A stretch of 22,034 nucleotides of DNA from Treponema sp. (GCA_023231445.1 JALNVF010000044.1:1-22034); one strand, 5' to 3'. Counted from the stretch's first letter, positions 7,394-14,971 are shown. Translations and numbers: made by a program. Notes: generated by a model not told the origin, from the letters alone.

Positions 7394-8231
7394 TTGTGGA
7401 CTCCTTGTTTTTCAATGTAATTAATAATCGTATAATATTACCGGTCTGATACATAATATATTCCAATACTTCAGTTTCTGTATCATCGTGATGCTTGGCA
7501 TGATTATTCATATATGTAGTATATGAGATTAGTAATGATTCAAAATTATTACTAATCTCAGGGGGAACACCGCGATCTTTTAAGTATTTTCCGTAGTCAC
7601 TTTTATAATTTTCAAGAGATTTACTACTGCAAAAGAATTCCTGAAAAAATGTTTCCAAAGCTTTACGAAATCGATCCGCAATATTACTCGCATTCTTTTT
7701 ATTTGCATCAGAATATTCTTTCAATGCTTCTACAAACGCAGCATGTGCCGAAGAATACGTTTGCAACCACTCTAATGGTTGAGAAACCAGTGCAGCGTCC
7801 ATCTCTTTAGCCCCTTTCTGGAAAATAAATACATCATCGTTGTCTTTCAGTAAGTCATATTGAATATGGCTGTCTTTTAACGCATTCGTTATATGTGAGA
7901 AGAGATCTTTACGATCATCCTCCCTGCCTTCGTATGTATTATAAAAAACAACTAAAGAAGCAAAAAAATCAGTAAAATTCCCTTTCTTCTGTTCTAAATA
8001 TAGCCATACTCTCTGAAATCCCGTAGGCCCCTCAAGATTAAGCGAAAAAGATTCATAGGCTAGTAGGCAATTAACTCCTATGTTATAACAAAATTTTTGT
8101 TCCTCTTTTTCAGTAAATTGAATATTTGAATGTGATCTAAGATATACCTGTATGCGAGAAATAAAAATATTCTGCTTTTCTTTATCGGAAAAAACCAAAC
8201 CAAGTTTTTCTCTATAATCTATGTAATCCAT
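7383..8231 (-). CDS. Unrecognised AT-rich protein between Res/AlbA_2 and Mod
   Basis: I do not recognise a named family. The start is set at ATG 8229-8231 (MDYIDYREKLGLVF, 282 residues) because AGAGAGG lies about 11 bases upstream; an in-frame ATG at 8276 would extend into the decayed gene before it. The protein is soluble-looking, largely helical and rich in K, E, F, Y and N. The C-terminal part (about 195-275) has RFRKALETFFQEFF, SKSLENYKSDYGKYLKDRG, then YMNNHAKHHDDTETEVLEY and GNIIRLLITLKN, which resembles the helical HEPN-like tails of some abortive-infection proteins, but I cannot see a clear RX4-6H motif, so this stays a suggestion. It is very AT-rich (12/60 GC at 7501-7560) compared with Res, and overlaps mod by 11 bases. 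It may be an accessory or modulating subunit of the restriction system. Confidence 0.7.
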   Translation of the reverse strand: MDYIDYREKLGLVFSDKEKQNIFISRIQVYLRSHSNIQFTEKEEQKFCYNIGVNCLLAYESFSLNLEGPTGFQRVWLYLEQKKGNFTDFFASLVVFYNTYEGREDDRKDLFSHITNALKDSHIQYDLLKDNDDVFIFQKGAKEMDAALVSQPLEWLQTYSSAHAAFVEALKEYSDANKKNASNIADRFRKALETFFQEFFCSSKSLENYKSDYGKYLKDRGVPPEISNNFESLLISYTTYMNNHAKHHDDTETEVLEYIMYQTGNIIRLLITLKNKESTNAD

Positions 8232-8650
8232 CGCTATTATCCTCTCTTTCCGTGATAGACTTTTTTGCTTCATCAAGTTCTTTCATTTCGTTTTTATCCT
8301 GCTCCTCTGCCTGCTGTGCATCAAAATCAAAATAAATCTGTTCAACTTTTTCCCCAGTAATCCATAGTAAGCGTATGCTGCTGCTTAACAAAAGATTCTG
8401 CACTTTCCAGAATAAACTCTGCGTCAGTTATTAAACAATCCTTAATAACTAATTTTTTATCTAATTCGTTTTCTTGTAATATATCATCAATATGTATACT
8501 AATATTCTGAACAAATGTGGCAAAAAAAGAGGCCATCTATTTCTGATTCATCCAGATTATCCAGTCCCGGAAATAAAGCTGAACTTCTGCTTTACCGTCG
8601 GCTGTAGTATAGATAATAATTTGATCTTTAGTATCTGCTTTATTCTTCAT
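8212..8650 (-). pseudogene. Decayed RhuM-family (virulence RhuM-like) gene with nonsense and frameshift
   Basis: Reading from ATG 8648-8650, the frame encodes DQIIIYTTADGKAEVQLYF and RDWIIWMNQK, hits TAG at codon 38, and continues in the same frame as MASFFATFVQNISIHIDDIL then QENELDKK. Family RhuM proteins have IIYTT.DG...V.....WL.Q.QMA.LF....QNI..HI..I. in this place, so the TAG most simply replaces a CAG glutamine. A second lesion follows: the frame ends at SVEQ-type codons near 8345, and the continuation KVEQIYFDFDAQQAEEQDK lies one base away, at a GGGGAAAAAG run. The whole remnant is about 145 codons against roughly 330 in the family, and sequence like the C-terminal family region directly follows the N-terminal one, so an internal deletion is likely. 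RhuM-like genes are frequent passengers in restriction-modification loci. Confidence 0.72.
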
Positions 8651-8708
8651 TTACTATCCTTCATTCTGAACTATTAAGTATTTCCTAATAGTTGCTTCTT
8701 TTTTCATT

Positions 8709-10118
8709 TCACACCTGCACCGAATATGTTCTGTTCCGGTTAGCACCGTGTGTAATGACGGTTCCTTCTTCCACGAGTTCGGAAAGATAATCCTTTGTCC
8801 GCGATATCTTCAGCCCCAGAAGCGATGCAATCTCAGACGACTTTGCATTGGGATGCAGCCGTAAATACGCAATAATCTTCTCCTTTTCTGTTACCGCCGG
8901 TTTATCGCCGGTTGTAGTAGTTATCGCCGATTTATCGCCAATTGAAGCAGTTATCGCCGATTTATCGCCGGTTTTCTTATATGAAGGGCGGTAGAAGTTC
9001 ACGCGCAGCATGTCCCCTATTTCCATGAACTGAGGCGGTTCTACGCCATAGGCTTCACACATTCCGATAATCCGCTTCAGCCCGGACCCCCAGCCTTCAA
9101 CAATACCTATCTTTTCAAACGTCCGTGCAATGGTTCTGTTTCTAATTGAGGATCTTCCACTGAGAGCCTCTTCCAGAGTCAGCGTTCCGTATAAACTGCC
9201 GGGAGAAGATATTTCCACACGGTCATCATAGACAGCTACCTGAATACTTGATGACATCTGATAATTTCTATGAACGGCGGCGTTGATTATAAGCTCACGG
9301 ATTGCCTGCGGCGGCAGCTCGTATTTTTCATCATGTACAATGCCGTTGATTTGAATTGCCATGCTCAGATAATTAAGAACAAACTTGTACGCCAAGTCAA
9401 TTTGCTCGCACAGCGGACCTTCATAGTCTTTTTTATCCATAAATTCGATTCTTTCAGTTCCGCGGAATCTCGCACACTGAATTCTTGAAGTGTAATCGTG
9501 TTTGCCTAAAAGAATTGCATACGCATTCGTCGCTGTCTGCTTCGTGCCGCCGATTATGAGATGAAGATTCTCCAGTTCCTTTTGCGTTATCCCGCGTTTT
9601 GCACGTTCTGAAAAATCTTTACAAAGATACTTTTTATCTTCTTCGGTGACAGAAAGATTCTGAAAAGGCAGTTCGTCATAGAAAATATGTCTGCTTCTGT
9701 TTTTAAGTTCTTCCAGCGTTGTCCAGTCCGCTTTCCGGGATGTAGCCCCGAGTCTGATATATGTTCCATCCGTCAGACCCTGCGATTTTATATAATACGG
9801 AGTAGCGTTTCCGGGGTATACCTGAATTATCAGAAGCTGTGCATTCTCAATGATTTCTGCAGTTATATCAAAAACTACCTGTGGCTCGCACATCTGGGCA
9901 ATCGTATCAGCGATACCGTCTTTTAATTCGAATAAATCCACCTCTTTGGGAATACCGATAAACTCCCGTTTGTTGTTTACACCGACAATGAATTTTCCGC
10001 CGGCACCATTGGCAAATGCAACAATCGTCTTTATCCACTTGGAGGAATCTTCGGGGAGCTCTGCTTTATATTCAAGTGTCCGGCTTTCACCGTTTTTGAT
10101 TTCTTCCTGTAATGTCAT
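8709..10118 (-). CDS. AlbA_2 (Schlafen-like) / HATPase transcription-regulator-like protein
   Basis: A 469-residue protein of the family often annotated as RecG-related or ATP-binding regulator. It has an N-terminal AlbA_2/Schlafen-like domain (about 1-130) with ESRTLEYKAELPEDSSKWIK and AFANGAGGKFIVGV (34-47); a central region; an HATPase_c_4-type domain with PQAIRELIINAAVHRNY, VYDDRVEISSPGSL and GWGSGLKRI; a linker of three ten-residue repeats beginning GDKSAIT; and a C-terminal winged helix with KIIAYLRLHPNAKSSEIASL. Its ATG overlaps the res stop (ATGA), and a GGAG site sits eight bases before it, so it is translationally coupled to Res. Such genes commonly accompany restriction loci, and the Schlafen-like domain may bind or cut RNA or DNA; the role here is unknown. 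Confidence 0.85.
   Translation of the reverse strand: MTLQEEIKNGESRTLEYKAELPEDSSKWIKTIVAFANGAGGKFIVGVNNKREFIGIPKEVDLFELKDGIADTIAQMCEPQVVFDITAEIIENAQLLIIQVYPGNATPYYIKSQGLTDGTYIRLGATSRKADWTTLEELKNRSRHIFYDELPFQNLSVTEEDKKYLCKDFSERAKRGITQKELENLHLIIGGTKQTATNAYAILLGKHDYTSRIQCARFRGTERIEFMDKKDYEGPLCEQIDLAYKFVLNYLSMAIQINGIVHDEKYELPPQAIRELIINAAVHRNYQMSSSIQVAVYDDRVEISSPGSLYGTLTLEEALSGRSSIRNRTIARTFEKIGIVEGWGSGLKRIIGMCEAYGVEPPQFMEIGDMLRVNFYRPSYKKTGDKSAITASIGDKSAITTTTGDKPAVTEKEKIIAYLRLHPNAKSSEIASLLGLKISRTKDYLSELVEEGTVITHGANRNRTYSVQV
8891..8980 (-). repeat. Three 30-bp tandem repeats inside the AlbA_2/HATPase gene
   Basis: Units at 8891-8920, 8921-8950 and 8951-8980 share TTATCGCCGATTTATCGCC-type sequence with small changes and encode, on the minus strand, GDKSAITASI, GDKSAITTTT and GDKPAVTEKE. 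They form the linker between the HATPase domain and the winged helix. Thirty bp is a multiple of three, so changes in copy number would alter linker length without breaking the frame. Confidence 0.85.
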
Positions 10119-13018
10119 AGAGGTATCTCCGCCGCTATCTGTTCTCCCTCAAAGAAATCTTTTATTGCACCGGCAGTTTTTGCAATACGGTCGCCTTCAC
10201 TCATGCTGTCTTCAAGATACAGGTAGCTGAATTTCCGGTAACCGAACTTTTCATTGTTTTTCTGCACAAAAGACATCTCGGTAAACTTTTTCCTGTCGAT
10301 AAAGGCCGGATCGTGCGCATACAGGCTGCCCTTTGTTTCTACTATAATTACTTTATATATCGCATCCTTCCGGCGCTGAATAATAAGAAAGTCAGGCGTG
10401 TATTTACCGATATAATTCCAGCCTGTTTTATTCTGCCTGTAGCAGCAGATGCGGAATTCAGTGAGCGCACTGTCGCCGTTATAATATACTTCAAGATTGT
10501 TCTTTTTTACGATATCTATAGAAAGGACTTCCTCCAGAAATATCTGCTCAAAGCTGCTCGATGTATGATACGGCAGGTAATGGAACGTGCGGTCCTTATA
10601 CGGATACGCAAGATACGCTTTTTCAACTTCCGACGCTTCTTTCTCTTTTCCCATCTGCCTGTACAAATTAATAATTTTTTCTGCTTCTTCGGGCATTGTC
10701 AGATTTCCGTTATCGGCCCCTATTATTTTCCCCGCAGTTTCTTCGTCGGGATAAAAATCAGCAGCTTTGGCAGCTGCCACCTCATCGGTAAAGTTTTCTA
10801 CGGCGAGCAGGCTAGCCGTCCCGGCAATAAGTTCTTCCGTCGTTGAAAAATCACGCTTTTCGTAAAATGCTTTCCGTATATTCGCACGTACGGCATTCTG
10901 ATCATAGAATGAGCTGAAATATGACTCACCGTCCTTTGTAAATGTGACGGCGGCAAATACTTTTTTGAGCACATCTTCATAGTTCTTTACCATATTCAGG
11001 GTAACATACCCGAAACTTTCCCCGGCAATCATGTAAAGCCACTGGTTAAAACCGGCATGGACAGTTCCGTGCTCTTTTCTGATCACCGAAACAGAGCGTT
11101 GTGATGCGTCAAAATTTTCCTCAGTTGTAATTATTTCATCTCCGCGTTCAGTTCCGTTCACCGCTTCTGGTAAATCTTTCTCTACTTCCGGCTTTTCAGT
11201 AACAACCGTATTATATGAAACACGCAGCTGGTAAAAATCTATCGGCGGGACGTGCAGATAGTCCATACGGTTATACCGCCGCCGTAACGTATCTGTTCCG
11301 GCACACCCTTTCTGGAATTCATCGAGCGTCATGTGCTGCTGCTGTGCAAGCTGCCTGTTCAGTTTTTCCGCATTGCTTTCATTTAAATAAATAAGTGCCG
11401 TCTCTTTCTGATTTCTGTCTACCTGACGCAGACAGCGGCACGACGTCTGCAGAACCATATTCGTGGGACAGTCGCCTTCCTGTGAAAGAATAATGCCGGT
11501 AAGGCTTCTGCAGTCCCAGCCCTCTTTTCCTATCTGGCAGAGCAGCACGACACGTATTTTCGACTCCGCCGTATCAAGTATTTCAAACTGCATACGGCTT
11601 TCTGCGGCAGCAGGATGTTCTTTGTTCCCGCCGTGGAATCTGAGTACCGCTTCTTCCGCATTCATCCCGTATTCCGTCACGATGCGTGTAACGAGCGGAT
11701 AGACTTCGTCTTCAAGAAAATCAATTCCGGCTCCGCAGTATATACCGAGCTTTGCCGTCAGATTTCCCGACGGCTGTACATACACGGTGTCTTTATACAT
11801 ATTAAAAAACTCCCGCACACCGGCTTCGATTATCTCAAGGCTGTCTGCATTGTTCGAGATTTTAACAACAGGCCGCTTAAGAAAGTTCCCTATCGCACCG
11901 GCAAGCGGATAATAATAAACGGTGTTTGCAATATCGGCCGACGCTGCCTGCAGTGAATCCGTTACCTGAATCTTTTCCGGTTTTTCAAGATACGGTGTTC
12001 CTGAAAAGCCGACGACACCAGTTACCGTCTTCTGCCGCATCCATCTGCTTACAACCGAACGCAATTTCTTTTCGCTGTCTGTCGCATGATGTACTTCGTC
12101 GATGTACACCGCGAGCGACGGAATCTGACCGATGGTATGGCGGAGTTCGTTTGCAGCACGGTCGCTTGCATCGTCACTTTCCTCAAAAAAATCGTTCTGT
12201 TTGTCAAGAGCAAGACCGTCCAGAATAACTTTTTCCGCATTAGTAACAGCCACAAGCCCCATGAGAGAATCGAACGGCTGATGCAGTGCGATTTTCTGCA
12301 CATTCGGATTCTTTATTTTGTTCGAATTTCTGTCTGTTTTGTTCTGGTCAAGCACTTCAAATTTGATAAGCCGCTTTATATCTGAAGCAGCCGGCTCAGG
12401 CAGTACCCACGACGGATCAAACGCCCGGATCGTCTTTAAACTCGGTACGACGGATGACTTTAGTCCCGACGGCGCAAGAATGACAAAATTATGCGCAAAA
12501 ACAGGATTATCAGGTTCGTTCCGTGCAAAATACAAATCGAGATAAATAAACGATGCCATAAGGAAGGTCTTCCCGGCACCCATCGGCAGACTGAAAAGAT
12601 AATCGGGATACGTAACATCATAAAATGCTTTTTTAAAATACTGATCGTAATCTACGGCATCAGGATTCGTTCTTATTTCTTTTGCGATTTTTTCAGAAAC
12701 CTGACCGCCACTGCTGTTTTTTTCGGAAACATATTCATATAAAGCGGCGGCTGCAGGTGTTGCAAGTAATTTATTACGTACAGCATTTGAAACTTCAAGA
12801 GCATCTATATCAAGGCTGTTGAACTTTCCCTCACAGAAAAGCTCTGCAAGCGGCCTGTTACCGCATGATGTTTTAAGATATAAGTATGTTTTTACGGCAT
12901 CTATCTGAGCATCGCGCAGTTTTCCTGCTTTCCGCATATAGTCAATAAGTCCGTGTATCATACAGGAACCGGAGTCGTACCAGGAGTCTCTTGCGCGCAT
13001 AATCATTGAATAAAACAT
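10115..13018 (-). CDS. res: Type III restriction-modification restriction subunit (Res)
   Basis: A 967-residue superfamily II helicase-nuclease. Motif I is LPMGAGKTFLMASF (about 143-156), motif II is VYIDEVHHATDSEK (DEVH box), motif III is GFSGTPYLEK, motif V is GKEGWDCRSL and motif VI is QTSCRCLRQVDR. The C-terminus has a PD-(D/E)XK nuclease: YTPDFLIIQRR followed by VIIVETKGSLYA, giving D and E-x-K. In type III enzymes Res uses ATP hydrolysis to move along DNA from two inversely oriented Mod-recognised sites and cuts nearby. The length is typical. The ATG at 13018 has AAAAGG seven bases upstream. Unlike the usual mod-then-res order, res is first here and mod begins 2.7 kb further downstream, with three genes or remnants between them. 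GC is near 50% (30/60 at 11401-11460). Confidence 0.93.
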   Translation of the reverse strand: MFYSMIMRARDSWYDSGSCMIHGLIDYMRKAGKLRDAQIDAVKTYLYLKTSCGNRPLAELFCEGKFNSLDIDALEVSNAVRNKLLATPAAAALYEYVSEKNSSGGQVSEKIAKEIRTNPDAVDYDQYFKKAFYDVTYPDYLFSLPMGAGKTFLMASFIYLDLYFARNEPDNPVFAHNFVILAPSGLKSSVVPSLKTIRAFDPSWVLPEPAASDIKRLIKFEVLDQNKTDRNSNKIKNPNVQKIALHQPFDSLMGLVAVTNAEKVILDGLALDKQNDFFEESDDASDRAANELRHTIGQIPSLAVYIDEVHHATDSEKKLRSVVSRWMRQKTVTGVVGFSGTPYLEKPEKIQVTDSLQAASADIANTVYYYPLAGAIGNFLKRPVVKISNNADSLEIIEAGVREFFNMYKDTVYVQPSGNLTAKLGIYCGAGIDFLEDEVYPLVTRIVTEYGMNAEEAVLRFHGGNKEHPAAAESRMQFEILDTAESKIRVVLLCQIGKEGWDCRSLTGIILSQEGDCPTNMVLQTSCRCLRQVDRNQKETALIYLNESNAEKLNRQLAQQQHMTLDEFQKGCAGTDTLRRRYNRMDYLHVPPIDFYQLRVSYNTVVTEKPEVEKDLPEAVNGTERGDEIITTEENFDASQRSVSVIRKEHGTVHAGFNQWLYMIAGESFGYVTLNMVKNYEDVLKKVFAAVTFTKDGESYFSSFYDQNAVRANIRKAFYEKRDFSTTEELIAGTASLLAVENFTDEVAAAKAADFYPDEETAGKIIGADNGNLTMPEEAEKIINLYRQMGKEKEASEVEKAYLAYPYKDRTFHYLPYHTSSSFEQIFLEEVLSIDIVKKNNLEVYYNGDSALTEFRICCYRQNKTGWNYIGKYTPDFLIIQRRKDAIYKVIIVETKGSLYAHDPAFIDRKKFTEMSFVQKNNEKFGYRKFSYLYLEDSMSEGDRIAKTAGAIKDFFEGEQIAAEIPL

Positions 13019-13035
13019 ACATGTACCTTTTCATC

Positions 13036-13044
13036 AGTATAGCA
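13036..13044 (-). promoter_or_regulatory. Extended -10 promoter for the res-led defence operon
   Basis: On the minus strand TGCTATACT gives an extended -10 (TG-n-TATACT) about 18 bases before the res ATG, implying a leader of only about ten bases. The -35 position (TTTCTT at 17 bases) is weak, which fits an extended -10 promoter. No other convincing promoter was found between it and the genes downstream, so it may serve the whole island. Confidence 0.5.
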
Positions 13045-13077
13045 TAAACAGGGACAGTAAGAAAGGTAAGTTTTATA

Positions 13078-13185
13078 TAGATCTCCACTGTTACCCACCC
13101 TGACGTTCTAACGTCACCTTCCCTGACGTTGGAATGTTACCCTCCCTGACGTTTCAACGTCAGGCTCCCTGACAGTAGAATGTAT
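13078..13185. repeat. 23-bp tandem array of imperfect palindromes between res and the HTH gene
   Basis: Units begin at exactly 23-bp steps: 13101 (TGACGTTCTAACGTCA), 13124 (TGACGTTGGAATGTTA), 13147 (TGACGTTTCAACGTCA) and 13170 (TGACAGTAGAATGTAT), each pair separated by a 7-bp C/T-rich spacer ending CCC. A degenerate fifth copy (13078-13100, ending TGTTACCCACCC) precedes them. Each core is a dyad, and unit 2 keeps its pairing through G-U wobbles. The array lies upstream of the res promoter and also upstream of the HTH gene's promoter. It could be a cooperative operator array or a hairpin-forming repeat. Confidence 0.75.
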
Positions 13186-13235
13186 ACCGCAGCAGCGAAG
13201 CATCCCGTTGTATTGTACAAACTGAATAATTTTTA

Positions 13236-13246
13236 CACAAATTGTG
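13236..13246. promoter_or_regulatory. Upstream palindromic operator (CACAAATTGTG)
   Basis: A palindrome closely related to the one inside the core promoter at 13264-13276. It lies about ten bases upstream of the -35 box of the HTH gene, a position suited to cooperative binding of the same regulator. Confidence 0.6.
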
Positions 13247-13255
13247 ATTATTTAC

Positions 13256-13284
13256 TTGACACCACACAATTTGTGTATTATATT
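13256..13284 (+). promoter_or_regulatory. Promoter of the HTH regulator with an embedded operator
   Basis: TTGACA (13256-13261), 17 bases, then TATATT (13279-13284): a near-consensus sigma-70-type promoter 39 bases before the HTH start codon. The spacer contains ACACAATTTGTGT (13264-13276), a 13-base palindrome. A repressor bound there would block RNA polymerase, so autoregulation by the HTH protein is the simplest reading (inference). Confidence 0.75.
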
Positions 13285-13322
13285 CACAACATAAGCAGTG
13301 CGCTGCTGCAGGGAGGCTTGAT

Positions 13323-13898
13323 ATGACTTTTGGCACAAAATCGACGCCGTACGGGAAGTACCTCAAGAAAATCCGTATCGACCGCGACGAGACGATTGCC
13401 GTTATGGCAAAGCATCTTGAAGTTTCACCGTCGTATCTTGCTTCGATCGAAACGGGCGCGAGGGAAATTCCTGCCGGATTTTCGTCGAAGCTTGTCGGCG
13501 TATATAATCTCGACGAAGTTGAAGTCGGGGAGCTTGTGCTGGCGGAAAGCCGTACTCCCCACAAAACGATAGCCTTCGACATGAGTACGCTGCACGACGA
13601 TCCGCTGTATATTCAGACGGCGGTGTATCTTACGTGCATGCTTCCGTATCTTGCTGATACTGAGGTCAAGGAACTGTGCGGCAAGCTTAAGGGATTCATG
13701 GCGGTAAAGCATGGACGCGTACAGGCGCTTTCCGCAGCGACGCCGGAAGAATTCGATGAGGTATATACTGCCCTGCAGAAGCAGATGAAGGATGTTCAGA
13801 CTGAGATGAATGAAATTACAAAATCGTATACGAGTATGAAAAAGTTAAAAGATAAAGCTGATAAAAAATCAAAGGCGAAGGCCGGGGAGGGAAAATGA
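13323..13898 (+). CDS. HTH (XRE/Cro-like) transcriptional regulator with coiled-coil tail
   Basis: A 191-residue protein. The N-terminal 70 residues form an HTH_3-type domain: YGKYLKKIRIDRDETIAVMA, KHLEVSPSYLASIETGAREI, then PAGFSSKLVGVYNLDE. The middle part carries no motif I recognise. The C-terminal 45 residues (LQKQMKDVQTEMNEITKSY then lysine-rich KKLKDKADKKSKAKAGEGK) look like a coiled coil and a basic tail. GGGAGG lies seven bases before the ATG. It probably binds the paired palindromes over its own promoter and might also act on the divergent res operon, whose start is only 300 bases away; that link is inference. A hairpin terminator follows the stop. Confidence 0.82.
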   Translation: MTFGTKSTPYGKYLKKIRIDRDETIAVMAKHLEVSPSYLASIETGAREIPAGFSSKLVGVYNLDEVEVGELVLAESRTPHKTIAFDMSTLHDDPLYIQTAVYLTCMLPYLADTEVKELCGKLKGFMAVKHGRVQALSAATPEEFDEVYTALQKQMKDVQTEMNEITKSYTSMKKLKDKADKKSKAKAGEGK

Positions 13899-13910
13899 AG
13901 ACAAACGAAA

Positions 13911-13949
13911 AAGGCTGTCTGCTTACCGGGTAAGCACGGCAGCCTTCTG
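13911..13949 (+). terminator. Hairpin terminator after the HTH gene
   Basis: AAGGCTG (13911-13917) pairs with CAGCCTT (13940-13946), and inside it GCTTACC pairs with GGGTAAGC, giving a long stem with a small internal mismatch. It begins 12 bases after the HTH stop codon. The T tract is poor (CTTCTGT), so it may be a weak terminator or mainly a 3' stabiliser. Confidence 0.6.
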
Positions 13950-14107
13950 TAGACAAACAGAAAACAGACTGTGTCTGTACTGTTCAATCCGGACAATTGA
14001 AATGTACAGCCATAACTGCCTGTCTGTCAAGCGGAAAAGCGATCCGTTCCGTCGGAACGGCCGGTTCCGCATACCCGGACAACAAATTTTTTCAGGAGAT
14101 TATGGTT

Positions 14108-14872
14108 ATGAATAAAATGAATCTTACGTATGAAGACACGGAATCGGGCGTGAATCTGACCCGTCACAAAAGCTACTTCAATGAAACTGCGTCGGACTAT
14201 CTGAGCGTACAGCGGAAAACCGCCGACATTGAAAGTCTTATTGCAACCATCCAGAAGAAGGATACGGGTATTAATCCGTACATGATCATGCACTGTGCAA
14301 CGCTGCTCAAGGAAGCGGTTATCACCAAACTGAGCGCGGGAAACTCGGTCGATGTGTTCGGACTTGGAACGTTCTACCTTATCGCGTATCCTCAGAAGGA
14401 CGACGAGTCTAAGACGAAAATTTCGGTGAACTTTACGCCGTCGAAAGAAGCACGGGATGCGGTTGCCGGTGTCGATATAAGCGTCATGCAGACGGAGAAC
14501 ACCGATCCGGTAATCACGGAGCTCAAGAATCTGTACACGCAGAAAACCGGGAACGAACTTTCAGCAGGATATTCGGTCCGTATTTCGGGAATCAGACTGC
14601 GGATTGCAGGCGATGAATCAACTGCAGGCATCTTCTTTGCACCGTGCAAGGAAGACGGCACATACGATCTTACCGGCACCGGCTGGATACAGGTAAAGGA
14701 AAGCGCAATAGAGACGAACAAACCGGCCGCACTTTCGTTTTTTCTGCCTTCAGGCGTCACTGCGGGAACGTACCGGCTCATTATTAAAACGGCTGCAGGC
14801 GCAGCGGGCAGCAGAATTAATAAAACGCTTGTACGGAGCGGAGTTTATGCAGACATCGTTACGGTAGCGTAA
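14108..14872 (+). CDS. HU-like DNA-binding protein with DUF4469 (Ig-like) C-terminal domain
   Basis: The start is set at ATG 14108 (MNKMNLTYEDTESG), nine bases after GGAG, because upstream in-frame codons lack a ribosome site; this gives 254 residues. Residues about 1-125 resemble the HU-like domain of the HU/DUF4469 family (DYLSVQRKTADIESLIATIQ, LLKEAVITKLSAGNSVDVFG, LGTFYLIAY, ISVNFTPSKEARDAV). Residues about 150-250 fit DUF4469, an all-beta domain (SVRISGIRLRIAGDE, AGIFFAPCKEDG, AALSFFLPSGVTAGTYRLII). The first domain likely binds DNA as a nucleoid or regulatory protein and the second may bind a ligand or partner. It follows the HTH regulator after a terminator hairpin, so it may have its own promoter; none was clear. 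It ends in a good terminator. Confidence 0.8.
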   Translation: MNKMNLTYEDTESGVNLTRHKSYFNETASDYLSVQRKTADIESLIATIQKKDTGINPYMIMHCATLLKEAVITKLSAGNSVDVFGLGTFYLIAYPQKDDESKTKISVNFTPSKEARDAVAGVDISVMQTENTDPVITELKNLYTQKTGNELSAGYSVRISGIRLRIAGDESTAGIFFAPCKEDGTYDLTGTGWIQVKESAIETNKPAALSFFLPSGVTAGTYRLIIKTAAGAAGSRINKTLVRSGVYADIVTVA

Positions 14873-14890
14873 GAGGTCACTTAAAAAAAT

Positions 14891-14924
14891 GTGCCGGCGG
14901 TCCTGAAAACTGCCGGCGCTTTCT
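14891..14924 (+). terminator. Rho-independent terminator after the HU/DUF4469 gene
   Basis: GTGCCGGCGG (14891-14900) pairs over ten positions (two G-U) with CTGCCGGCGC (14910-14919) around a nine-base loop, followed by TTTCTT. It lies 18 bases after the stop codon. Confidence 0.75.
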
Positions 14925-14925
14925 T

Positions 14926-14965
14926 CATGGTACCTCTGAGAACTTCAATTCTCAGAGGTACCATG
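14926..14965. repeat. Perfect 17-bp inverted repeat between convergent genes
   Basis: CATGGTACCTCTGAGAA (14926-14942) and its exact reverse complement (14949-14965) flank a six-base loop CTTCAA. It starts directly after the plus-strand terminator and ends seven bases before the aldo/keto reductase stop on the minus strand. It may terminate the minus-strand transcript, though a T-run is lacking on both strands. Confidence 0.8.
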
Positions 14966-14971
14966 TATAAG

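Noticed and set aside
8212..8403. A separate small protein encoded by the 63-codon frame at 8212-8403
   Set aside because: Its sequence continues the RhuM-like remnant after a one-base slip, and it has no ribosome site of its own.
8342..8536. A separate small protein starting MASFFATF
   Set aside because: It is exactly in frame with the upstream RhuM-like segment, separated only by a TAG, so it is part of the same decayed gene.
13078..13185. The palindromic array as a CRISPR array
   Set aside because: The units are only 23 bp apart with 7-bp spacers that are not unique, and no cas genes are present.
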